In this document: in pieces, positions 11,212 through 20,489 of the stretch | Numbering within the stretch: the stretch's first letter is position 1 | How the letters are laid out: the number at the start of each line of letters is the position of its first letter | Assembly: GCF_003369915.1 (NCBI RefSeq) | Contig: NW_022881603.1 | Coordinates: 53,279,271 to 53,343,270 of the forward strand | Source: Drosophila miranda | Taxonomy: Eukaryota > Arthropoda > Insecta > Diptera > Drosophilidae | Length of the DNA stretch: 64,000 nt | Direction: 5' to 3' | Program-made: the position numbers and the translations under genes | The notes under the pieces: model-generated | What the model was told of the DNA's origin: nothing | The model's database searches: none | Seen by the model: only the letters and a program-made list of their open reading frames with translations

Positions 11212-12160
11212 CATCCATTTCACTTTGGCGGCCGGACCCGTGTCGCCACAGTAATATGTGTGCCGTCTACTCCTGGCTCCCAGCTGGTGGCCGGACCAGT
11301 GCCACTGGTTCTCCAAGAGGGCAGCCACAGCCACAACGACGACGAGGTGCTAATTGCACCTACTTCTGACGACTTCGGATGACGCCAATTTCGACGACCA
11401 GGGGGGCCGACGGGGTCGGCCGGTATGCAACGCAATGTCTTTACAAGCATTGTGTTTTGCTATGCCGGCCGATGCTCCGCTGTTTCTTGTCTTCCCTGTA
11501 ATTATAGAAAAAGATATAGACATTATTTTAAATTATGTTTATTGTAATATTGTAAACGTAAATCAATTGTACCTGTTTTGTCTCGTCTTTGTTCCAGTGT
11601 AGTATCTCTTTTATTACCTGTTTTTCCGTCGTCTTCACTCTAGTCTACTACTTATCTGTATTGTTATTTCTGCAAGTGCTTGTCTCTTTTTATTTAGTGT
11701 ATTTCCTCTTATTTTCCACGTAAAGCACCTGCATTGTTTACCTTTTCTCTTTATCTATTCCTCAATTGACTACGTGTTGCAACACTGCACTTTCAGAATT
11801 TTCGATCTCATTTCTTTAACCCCTTCTTCCCCCCCCTCCATTATTATTTTCGTAATTAGTGCGGTTCTCCGACACCCCACTACAAAATTATTACAATCTG
11901 TGATAAATCTTCGGCGGCAACGGTGCTGACAATTGATTATCGGTTTCAAATCGACTTTCAAATCAGCATCAGTTGCCGCCACACCACCACTACGGCCTAA
12001 ATTTAGCCAAAAATGCTAGTCTTCGCATAAAACAATTACGCCCCCTATAAACTGCCCGCCCACATGTACATGCTACATTCCTAGTCGTCTGCCCTCAGCA
12101 GGTGGCAAGGGTAGTAGAGGGGACTGAAGACCACATACCGCATGACAGCCAACAAAACAT
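11212..12160 (+). repeat. Distal 3' UTR of family 1, copy 2 (left arm of palindrome)
   Basis: It continues the interrupted copy 2. It contains the conserved hairpin at 11416-11472 and the AT-rich tail, and corresponds to 4625-5575 of copy 1. From about 11560 it is mirrored by 12486-12985 in reverse. Confidence 0.65.
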
Positions 12161-12162
12161 CA

Positions 12163-12245
12163 AGTTGTCAGGCTTTTGGGCACACCCGCACCTACTGCAG
12201 GCGTTCATTCGTCTGTGTGCGGGTGCCCACGCGTCCACGGCATGT
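12163..12245 (+). pseudogene. Isolated Gag zinc-knuckle fragment
   Basis: About 83 bp matching the first knuckle and the start of the second in family 1 gag (the same bases as 31433-31521, with a short deletion). It sits in the spacer between two inverted 3' UTR arms and is a rearrangement footprint, not a gene. Confidence 0.65.
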
Positions 12246-12998
12246 GCCAAGAGGGAAAGGGAAAAAGAGAGAGACAAAATATTCGGCACTTTGACGGAGG
12301 GACTAAACCTCAGACAAGTCTCGACTCCATAACGTTCACGACACGACTTTCCATTTGGTGTCAAGTATGTGTGTGTGTGTAGTGTGAGTCAAGAAAGTGA
12401 AGTGGGGCCACGCTCAAAAGTATGCTGTCTCTTCTTTGTAATTCTCCCTAACTTAAAATTTGATTTGCAATCCCCTGTGAGTTCGTCAACTTGATGTTTT
12501 GTTGGCTGTAATGCGGTATGTGGTCTTCAGTCCCCTCTACTACCCTTGCCGCCTGCTGAGGGCAGACGACTAGGAATGTAGCATGTACATGTGGGCGGGC
12601 AGTTTATAGGGGGCGTAGTTGTTTTATGCGAAGACTAGCATTTTTGGCTCAATTTAGGCCGTAGTGGTGGTGTGGCGGCAACTGGTGCTGATTTGAAAGT
12701 CGATTTGAAACCGATAATCAATTGGGGTTAAAGAAATGAGATCGAAAATTCAGAAAGTGCAGTGTTGCAACACGTAGTCAATTGAGGAATAGATAAAGAG
12801 AAAAGGTAAACAATGCAGGTGCTTTGCGTGGAAAATAATAGGAAATACACTAAATAAAAAGAGACAAGCACTTGCAGAAATATCAATACAGATAAGTAGT
12901 AGACTGGAGTGAAGACGACGGAAAAACAGGTAATAAAAGAGATCCTACACTGGAACAAAGACGAGACAAAACAGGTACAATTGATTTACGTTTACAAT
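12246..12998 (-). repeat. Inverted family 1 3' UTR (right arm of palindrome)
   Basis: Reverse complement of the family 1 distal 3' UTR. The part to about 12485 matches 5580-5800 of copy 1, and 12486-12985 mirrors 11560-12160. It lacks the roughly 105-bp block found in copies 1 and 2 (junction near 12726), like copy 3. It ends where family 2 3' UTR sequence starts at about 12999. Confidence 0.7.
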
Positions 12999-13525
12999 AT
13001 ACGCCAACACCAACCAGACAAGGGTCGCCACAAATAACATCCAAACGCCGACAGTACCTGCAAATAAACATAAATTAAAATCAAAGCCAAAACAAACACC
13101 TCCTCATCTGGGTGGCCGGACCAGCAGCCACTCAAAACGCCATTACAATCCGACGACGAACGTGGCCGAGGAGGCCAGGCCAATACAATGACAACACATC
13201 GTGGGTGGCCGGACCAGCAGCCACTCGGATGCGGCCAACAACAACAAAATCGACAACGCATCCTGGTGGCCGGACCAGTTCGCCACTTGGATGCGGCCAA
13301 TATCATGATTCGTTGGCATCACACACCGATGTCAATGCCACTCCATTCCACGATCGCATCTCGGGTGGCCGGACCAGTGCCACTCGATTGGATGCGCCAT
13401 CTCCACCTGACAGATGCAACGTGGGCGGCCGGACCAGAGCCGCTCGTCAATGAACACCTTTGCCCAAGATGCACGCCATCTCCAAGTCCGGCCAGCCAAT
13501 AAACAACACACAGGGGGACAACAGA

Positions 13526-13576
13526 GCCGGCCGGTATACAGCGTAATGTTCGCATTGCGTTTTTTATGCCGGCCGG
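13526..13576 (+). other. Conserved UUCG hairpin in family 2 3' UTR
   Basis: CCGGCCGG (13527-13534) pairs with CCGGCCGG near 13569-13576. An inner stem CGTAATG pairs with CATTGCG (one wobble), closing on a TTCG loop at 13549-13552, which in RNA is a stable UUCG tetraloop. The family 1 hairpin has the same two-stem plan with changed bases and a larger loop. An identical copy lies at 17529-17579. At 35860-35875 the 3' arm is deleted. Confidence 0.65.
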
Positions 13577-13913
13577 TGCTCCGTTGTTGTTTGTCCTCCT
13601 GTTAGAAATAAAATAAATATAATTAATATGTTTATATGTTGTAAATGTATGTCAATTATCGTTTATTTTACCTTGTCTGCATCAATGTATTTGTTGTAGA
13701 TGTCAATCCTGTTGTTTTCTGTAGTTTTTGCAAGTCCGTAGATAGTTTGTCCATAGTTTTAGTTACTTGCCTGTGATATTAGGAATAAGTTTTTGTAAAT
13801 TAATGTAGTTTTTCTGTAGTTAATTGTATATTTTTCGTAGTTTTCTGATTAGTTTTATTACCTTCTTACTCTTCTTCCCAACCTATTTGCCATTCCCATA
13901 ACTCCCCTTGACA

Positions 13914-14022
13914 CGTGGTATTACCAAAAATACCACGCAAATACTAGACTCCGACCGATAACACACCAAAAAGCCAATACAAATTCAAATTGCATTTCTC
14001 AATGCCAGTGTGTTATCGGTCG
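13914..14022 (+). other. Two adjacent inverted-repeat hairpins
   Basis: CGTGGTATT (13914-13922) pairs with AATACCACG (13929-13937). CGACCGATAACACAC (13952-13966) pairs with GTGTGTTATCGGTCG (14008-14022). Both are retained in the copies near 17917, 36176 and 51259. In the 36176 copy GATAGCAC replaces GATAACAC, which keeps a G-U pair. Confidence 0.55.
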
Positions 14023-14213
14023 CAAATTCGGCAATTACGCCCAGCCATTTCCTCCCCACCCCCTACCCACTTCAAAGCAACTAAAGACCAAATGCGGTTG
14101 AGCAGGAACAAAATGAACACTGCCAATCTACGCCACTCTGCCAAATGCCCCAACAAAGCCATTTCAACCGCCCACATGATGCTATGCGGTCGACTCTTCG
14201 GAGCGTCACGCGC

Positions 14214-14231
14214 CCGGATCGTAAGATCCGG
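14214..14231 (+). other. GNRA-loop hairpin
   Basis: CCGGATC (14214-14220), loop GTAA (14221-14224), GATCCGG (14225-14231): a perfect 7-bp stem with a GNRA tetraloop in RNA. It is preserved at 18217-18234, 36500-36517 and 51572-51589, while nearby bases vary. Confidence 0.55.
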
Positions 14232-14680
14232 AAGTTGAAAGTATTTGGGTGGTTATACGGGAGCAGGCAAATTTCCCCCTTCCCTTTCCATCCCATCCCC
14301 CAACAACAGAGCAGCCAATACACAGAGCCAAAGAACATAAGACACTAGCCATTAACCAACGACAACACAGACAGCCACTATAACAAACGGCCATTCCAAT
14401 TCTCCATTGCCTACTTATCGGTGCTGCTGCCCTCGGACTACTTTCATCTCAATCAATATTGGGGTGAGTGAAAGTGGAACCGGCGATCGGGTCTCCCGAG
14501 TGGGGGGGGACAGTGTGAAAGTTGGTGGACATGTGAGAGCTCCACCATGAACCTCGTCCGCCACTCTCATCTCGTCCACCCGCTCGAGAGGTCGCGATCG
14601 TCGGACGTGCTATAACCGTTTCGTGTCGTTTCGTGTCGCATTTTCGTTGTTCTTTGCCGTGTCGCCATTGACGTTTTTCT

Positions 14681-15190
14681 GTGTTGCCCTGTTCTTTTGT
14701 GGTGTCTGTCGTGTGCCGTGCCGTGCCGTGCCGCCCTTCCTCCACCACACCCATTACTATCCTTGACAAACTTTTGTTCCCGGAACTCCGGAAGTTTATC
14801 CTCCCGCGTAGTAATGGACAACGTCAGGAACAACCAAATCCAGATCTGGATCCGACTCGATACTATTCCGAAGCTGAGCGCAAAGTTATAGTAGAGAAGT
14901 ATGTACCCATCCTGAGGAAAGGACTTCCTACTCTGCTGAGGTTAGAAAATGAAGAACAGGAAAGACTGGAAAACGCTAAAATGGACAATAGAGAGGCCGA
15001 ACGGAAGAAAAAACCATACAAACACCCGGACAGATTCTGCGAACTACAAATAAACGTGTACAGAAAAATGTATGCTCAAGGGAAATACACTAGGGAAACA
15101 ATACTTGAAAGAATCAGGGGCCAACCATTGGGTATACAAAGAATTATAGTGCCAGACCACAGAGGGGATGAAGAGGAAGGCGTCTTCTAG
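14681..15190 (+). pseudogene. Unrecognised ORF in family 2, block A (probably a fused remnant)
   Basis: Open for 169 codons. The first 40 or so residues read through G/C-rich repeat sequence and are probably not native. From about 14790 the sequence looks protein-like (LRKFILPRSNG, RYYSEAERKVIVEKYVPILRK, FCELQINVYRKMYAQGKYT), is charged, and has no motif I recognise. Block D keeps an extra 240 bp at this point that resembles the C-terminal end of a jockey-clade ORF2, so blocks A and B carry a deletion that fuses unrelated segments. Block B has the same ORF (18692-19213), ending slightly later because TAG became CAG. Confidence 0.3.
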
Positions 15191-15263
15191 CCGAATGGTT
15201 AAGACTTGGTCCAATGGCACAGCAAAAATGGACACATTATCACCAAATCCAGAAAATATAAGC

Positions 15264-16042
15264 CTACAAATAAAACCTATTAAAAACAGCCAAAACATAA
15301 CTTAAACCGCTTACCAAATCACCTCCAAGCAAACCAATCAAAACCTGCAAATAAAATACAATCAAAATTAGCCAAAACAGAAATAAACTCGTTCACCAAA
15401 TTCAACGCACACCTCCAAATAAACCAATTGAACCTGCAAATAAAATACAATTAAAATCAGTCAAAACACAAATTAATTTACTTACCACGCTAGCTTCCAA
15501 ACAAACCAATCAAAACCTGCAAATGGAATACAATCAAAATCAGCCAAAACAGAAATAGACTCGCTTACCAAACACAACGAAAACCTCCAAATAAACCAAT
15601 TGAACCTGCAAATAGAATACATTCAATAATCAGTCAAAACACAAATTAATTCACTTACTACGCTACCTTCCAAACAAACCAATCAAAACCTGCAAATAAA
15701 ATACAATCAAAATCAGCCAAAACAGAAATAAACTGACTTACCAAATTCAACACAAACCTCTAAATAAATTAATTTAGCCTTCAAATAAAATGTAGCTAAA
15801 ATTAACCAAAGGAAAAGCACAAATAGACTTACTTACCAAACTCAACGCAAACCTCCCAATGGACCAATCGAACCTGTAAATAGAAAATAATTAAAATCAG
15901 TCAAAACAAAGGTTAAAAATTCAATAAATATAACAACACAAATTACCTAACTGGATTCCTGACACTTGATCGCCAAACCTACAAAACACAAACCTGAAAA
16001 TAAAATAATATTAAAATCAGCCAGGAGTTTCATATCATTCAC
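15264..16042 (-). repeat. A-rich tandem array with antisense intron/exon grammar, block A
   Basis: About eight degenerate units of 83-90 bp; the plus strand is A-rich. Read on the minus strand each unit has a donor (GTAAGT/GTAAGC/GTGAAC), CTGAT about 25-28 nt before the end, and acceptor TTTATTTGCAG|GTT. Predicted introns are 15264-15314, 15345-15396, 15434-15485, 15517-15568, 15606-15658, 15690-15741, then larger ones near 15777-15835 and 15872-15954, and 15994-16042. Exons alternate near 31 and 37 nt. Intron sizes of 49-53 nt sit at the lower size limit for Drosophila. Function is inferred from the regularity and the splice consensus. Confidence 0.65.
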
Positions 16043-16165
16043 AGAAAGAAGCATATGCGTCGCCGTTCTTCTTAGAGTGGCATCGGCTGGATTCGGCCAG
16101 GAAGGGAGGAACGAGACGATGCCGCGCTTGCGTTGCCGATGCTTGGAGGTCTCCCTGTCGTCCAT
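15947..16165 (-). CDS. Small unrecognised ORF upstream of the antisense array, block A
   Basis: From an ATG at 16165 on the minus strand the frame reads MDDRETSKHRQRKRG and an Arg-rich, Pro-containing sequence for about 40 codons, before entering the first predicted antisense intron (donor at 16042). It lies about 120 bp downstream of a TATCGATA box. It is conserved in blocks B (19959-20177), C (to 24872) and D (53534-53752), with few changes. It has no recognisable domain and could be an upstream ORF in a non-coding RNA. Confidence 0.25.
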   Translation of the reverse strand: MDDRETSKHRQRKRGIVSFLPSWPNPADATLRRTATHMLLSVNDMKLLADFNIILFSGLCFVGLAIKCQESS

Positions 16166-16282
16166 GCCTCCGTTTCGCACCGGATGAGGGGTCCAGGAGC
16201 AGCGTCACAAAATTGTTATGCCTAAGTCAGAAAAAAGAAAACACAAGCCGATCTTAACTTAACTTTTGTTTACAAGAGCAAT

Positions 16283-16290
16283 TATCGATA
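16283..16290. promoter_or_regulatory. DRE-type box TATCGATA, block A
   Basis: A perfect TATCGATA palindrome, the core of the DREF-bound element in many Drosophila growth and replication gene promoters. It is repeated at 20295-20302 (B), 24990-24997 (C) and 53880-53887 (D). It could drive transcription leftward into the small ORF and antisense array; promoter activity is inferred. Confidence 0.4.
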
Positions 16291-16476
16291 ACTGTCTAGT
16301 ATTTTTCTGTCTGTTATTATCAATGTTACCGTAAAGTAAAAAAAAAATACCTAAATGTTAATATAATTGTAATGTTTCCATAAATAATGTTATATGTTGC
16401 ACCTAGTAATAAGAACATTAAAAAAAAACGCTTCAGGGTCCCACTAAGTGCCCTGAGCAAGTTTACAAATCAAAAA

Positions 16477-17085
16477 ATCACATCCCCAATGTTGGAAAGG
16501 CAGATGAGCATCAGCGGGATGCCGACGATGGCGTAGAAATCGTTGTCACCTTGCCCCAGTCGGATTTTAAGGTCTTTTAAGGCTTTATTTAGCTGTCACA
16601 AAATTGAAAAGAGTAAACGTGTACATTTCCAAGTGCCGGAAACAAAAGTTTCACACCATATTTTGGGTGGCATCATTTTTACGCGCTAAAAAGTGAATTT
16701 TGAGTTTTGTGCTGTAAAATGGACACATCGAACAACGTACGCCTGCAACTTCAGCAGCAGCAGGCACGCAAATCGAATCAAAACATTCAGGTCTATGTAC
16801 GCGTTAGGTGAGTGCCCAATCTACGGGTAGTAGATCGCCCAATAAGTACGATTTCCATCCCTGCAGGCCGCTGAATCCACGCGAGCGATGCATACGCTCC
16901 GCAGAGGTTGTGGATGTGCTCAATCCACGCGAGATCCTCACACGCCACACCCTCGACTCGAAGTTGACGAAGAAGTTTACGTTTGATCGGAGCTTCGGCC
17001 CCGCGTCCAAGCAATGCGATGTCTATGCGGTGGTGGTGTCGCCCCTGATCGAAGAGGTGCTAAGCGGCTACAATTGTACGCTTCC
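16477..17085 (+). pseudogene. Klp61F: Klp61F fragment A: promoter, exon 1, intron 1, part of exon 2
   Basis: It begins with K2P exon sequence in reverse (16477-16575) and then the intergenic/promoter segment. Exon 1 is 16719-16807 (MDTSNNVRLQ...QVYVRVR), intron 1 is 16808-16866 (GTGAGT...CCCTGCAG), and exon 2 runs from 16867. The coding sequence breaks at about 17080, just after SGYNC, where it jumps into the family 2 3' UTR of block B. No P-loop or later motor sequence remains. The break marks the end of a tandem duplication of about 4.0 kb. Confidence 0.85.
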
Positions 17086-20000
17086 AAGGCCAAAACAAAC
17101 ACCTCCTCATCTGGGTGGCCGGACCAGCAGCCACTCAAAACGCCATTACAATCCGACGACGAACGTGGCCGAGGAGGCCAGGCCAATACAATGACAACAC
17201 ATCGTGGGTGGCCGGACCAGCAGCCACTCGGATGCGGCCAACAACAACAAAATCGACAACGCATCCTGGTGGCCGGACCAGTTCGCCACTTGGATGCGGC
17301 CAATATCATGATTCGTTGGCATCACACACCGATGTCAATGCCACTCCATTCCACGATCGCATCTCGGGTGGCCGGACCAGTGCCACTCGATTGGATGCGC
17401 CATCTCCACCTGACAGATGCAACGTGGGCGGCCGGACCAGAGCCGCTCGTCAATGAACACCTTTGCCCAAGATGCACGCCATCTCCAAGTCCGGCCAGCC
17501 AATAAACAACACACAGGGGGACAACAGAGCCGGCCGGTATACAGCGTAATGTTCGCATTGCGTTTGTTATGCCGGCCGGTGCTCCGTTGTTGTTTGTCCT
17601 CCTGTTAGAAATAAAATAAATATAATTAATATGTTTATATGTTGTAAATGTATGTCAATTATCGTTTATTTTACCTTGTCTGCATCAATGTATTTGTTGT
17701 AGATGTCAATCCTGTTGTTTTCTGTAGTTTTTGCAAGTCCGTAGATAGTTTGTCCATAGTTTTAGTTACTTGCCTGTGATATTAGGAATAAGTTTTTGTA
17801 AATTAATGTAGTTTTTCTGTAGTTAATTGTATATTTTTCGTAGTTTTCTGATTAGTTTTATTACCTTCTTACTCTTCTTCCCAACCTATTTGCCATTCCC
17901 ATAACTCCCCTTGACACGTGGTATTACCAAAAATACCACGCAAATACTAGACTCTGACCGATAACACACCAAAAAGCCAATACAAATTCAAATTGCATTT
18001 CTCAATGCCAGTGTGTTATCGGTCGCAAATTCGGCAATTACGCCCAGCCATTTCCTCCCCACCCCCTACCCACTTCAAAGCAACTAAAGACCAAATGCGG
18101 TTGAGCAGGAACAAAATGAACACTGCCAATCTACGCCACTCTGCCAAATGCCCCAACAAAGCCATTTCAACTGCCCACATGATGCTATGCGGTCGATTCT
18201 TCGGAGCGTCACGCGCCCGGATCGTAAGATCCGGAAGTTGAAAGTATTTGGGTGGTTATACGGGAGCAGGCAAATTTCCCCCTTCCCTTTCCATCCCATC
18301 CCCCAACAACAGAGCAGCCAATACACAGAGCCAAAGAACATAAGACACTAGCCATTAACCAACGACAACACAGACAGCCACTATAACAAACGGCCATTCC
18401 AATTCTCCATTGCCTACTTATCGGTGCTGCTGCCCTCGGACTACTTTCATCTCACTCAATATTGGGGTGAGTGAAAGTGGAACCGGCGATCGGGTCTCCC
18501 GAGTGGGGGGGGGGGGGGGGAGAGTGTGAGAGTTGGTGGACATGTGAGAGTTCCACCATGAACCTCGTCCGCCACTCTCATCTCGTCCACCCGCTCGAGA
18601 GGTCGCGATCGTCGGACGTGCTATAACCGTTTCGTGTCGTTTCGTGTCGCATTTTCGTTGTTCTTTGCCGTGTCGCCATTGACGTTTTTCTGTGTTGCCC
18701 TGTTCTTTTGTGGTGTCTGTCGTGTGCCGTGCCGTGCCGTGCCGCCCTTCCTCCACCACACCCATTACTATCCTTGACAAACTTTTGTTCCCGGAACTCC
18801 GGAAGTTTATCCTCCCGCGTAGTAATGGACAACGTCAAGAACAACCAAATCCAGATCTGGATCCGACTCGATACTATTCCGAAGCTGAGCGCAAAGTTAT
18901 AGTAGAGAAGTATGTACCCATCCTGAGGAAAGGACTTCCTACTCTGCTGAGGTTAGAAAATGAAGAACAGGAAAGACTGGAAAAGGCTAAAATGGACAAT
19001 AGAGAGGCCGAACGGAAGAAAAAACCATACAAACACCCGGACAGATTCTGCGAACTACAAATAAACGTGTACAGAAAAATGTATGCTCAAGGGAAATACA
19101 CTAGGGAAACAATACTTGAAAGAATCAGGGGCCAACCATTGGGTATACAAAGAATTATAGTGCCAGACCACAGAGGGGATGAAGAGGAAGGCGTCTTCCA
19201 GCCGAATGGTTAAGACTTGGTCCAATGGCACAGCAAAAATGGACACATTATCACCAAATCCAGAAAATATAAGCCTACAAATAAAACTTATTAAAAGCAG
19301 CCAAAACAGAACTTAAACCGCTTACCAAATCACCTCCAAGCAAACCAATCAAAACCTGCAAATAAAATACAATCAAAATTAGCCAAAACAGAAATAAACT
19401 CGTTCACCAAATTCAACGCACACCTCCAAATAAACCAATTGAACCTGCAAATAAAATACAATTAAAATCAGTCAAAACACAAATTAATTTACTTACCACG
19501 CTAGCTTCCAAACAAAACAAATCAATACCTGCAAATGGAATACAATCAAAATCAGCCAAAACAGAAATAGACTCGCTTACCAAACACAACGAAAACCTCC
19601 AAATAAACCAATTGAACCTGCAAATAGAATACATTCAATAATCAGTCAAAACACAAATTAATTCACTAACTACGCTACCTTCTAAACAAACCAATCAAAA
19701 CCTGCAAATAAAATACAATCAAAATCAGCCAAAACAGAAATAAACTGACTTACCAAATTCAACACAAACCTCTAAATAAATTAATTTAGCCTTCAAATAA
19801 AATGTAGCTAAAATTAACCAAAGGAAAAGCACAAATAGACTTACTTACCAAACTCAACGCAAACCCCCCAATGGACCAATCGAACCTGTAAATAGAAAAT
19901 AATTAAAATCAGTCAAAACAAAGGTTAAAAATTCAATAAATATAACAACACAAATTACCTAACTGGATTCCTGACACTTGATCGCCAAACCTACAAAACA

Positions 20001-20489
20001 CAAACCTGAAAATAAAATAATATTAAAATCAGCCAGGAGTTTCATATCATTCACAGAAAGAAGCATATGCGTCGCCGTTCTTCTTAGAGTGGCATCGGCT
20101 GGATTCGGCCAGGAAGGGAGGGACGAGACGATGCCGCGCTTGCGTTGCCGATGCTTGGAGGTCTCCCTGTCGTCCATGCCTCCGTTTCGCACCGGAGGAG
20201 GGTTCCAGGAGCAGCGTCACAAAATTTTTATGCCTAAGTCAGAAAAAAGAAAACACAAGCCGATCTTAACTTAACTTTTGTTTACAAGAGCAATTATCGA
20301 TAACTGTCTAGTATTTTTCTGTCTGTTATTATCAATGTTACCGTAAAGTAAAAAAAAAAATACCTAAATGTTAATAAAATTGTAATGTTTCCATAAATAA
20401 TGTTATATGTTGCACCTAGTAATAAGAACCTTAAAAAAAAACGCTTCAGGGTCACACTAAGTGCCCTGAGCAAGTTTACAAATCAAAAA
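17086..20489 (+). mobile_element. Family 2 3' portion, block B
   Basis: Near-identical to 13085-16476 (block A). It has modules at 17110-17460, the UUCG hairpin at 17529-17579, the hairpin pair near 17917-18025, the GNRA hairpin at 18217-18234, a longer G-run (18507-18520), the unrecognised ORF at 18692-19213, the antisense array at 19275-20053, the small minus ORF at 19959-20177, and a DRE at 20295-20302. It joins Klp61F exon 2 of block A at its left end, so A and B are tandem duplicates offset by about 4.0 kb. Confidence 0.65.
19275..20053 (-). repeat. A-rich array with antisense intron grammar, block B
   Basis: Same alternating donor/branch/acceptor pattern as 15264-16042. Nearly all donors (cttac on the plus strand) and acceptors (cctgcaaa on the plus strand) are kept; one donor is changed from tcacttac to tcactaac. 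The most distal acceptor GTAG at 19275 is preserved. Confidence 0.6.

Larger units (their letters stand above)
6027..12160 (+). mobile_element. Gag-only non-LTR element, family 1, copy 2, split by a LINE
   Basis: It begins 'gcttgacaaaaactccactcg' directly after the A-tail of copy 1, giving a head-to-tail tandem. About 1.27 kb of the 5' part of gag is missing (junction near 6360-6372, corresponding to about 1095-2360 of copy 1). The 3' UTR is interrupted at 8370-11211 by an R1-type LINE, and about 340 bp of modules are lost at that insertion. The 3' UTR resumes at 11212 and continues to about 12160, where a fold-back begins instead of a normal 3' end. Confidence 0.7.
12999..16476 (+). mobile_element. 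Family 2 gag-only/LINE 3' portion, block A
   Basis: This 3' region of a second retroelement family recurs at 17089-20489 (block B), 35351-37020 and 51033-54065 (block D). Its order is GGCCGGACCAG modules (13110-13460), a UUCG hairpin (13526), an AT-rich stretch (13580-13880), two inverted-repeat hairpins (13914-14022), a GNRA hairpin (14214), a G/C-rich segment with a polymorphic G-run (14501-14510), a short ORF (14681-15190), an A-rich tandem array (15264-16042), and about 430 bp with a DRE (16283) leading into Klp61F upstream sequence. The 5' part of the element is absent. The boundary between element and Klp61F locus is somewhere in 16050-16476 and cannot be fixed here. Confidence 0.55.

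Noticed and set aside
14681-15190. A novel intact gene between family 2 repeats
   Set aside because: Block D shows this ORF exists only through a deletion of 240 bp, and its N-terminal part is repeat sequence.
15240-15960. CRISPR-like or satellite array
   Set aside because: A eukaryotic context, degenerate units and no unique spacers exclude CRISPR; the units match splice signals better than a simple satellite.
18507-18520. G-run (also 51860) and C-runs (5812, 34507, 36330) as quadruplex regulators
   Set aside because: Length varies between copies like an ordinary homopolymer; there is no four-tract pattern.
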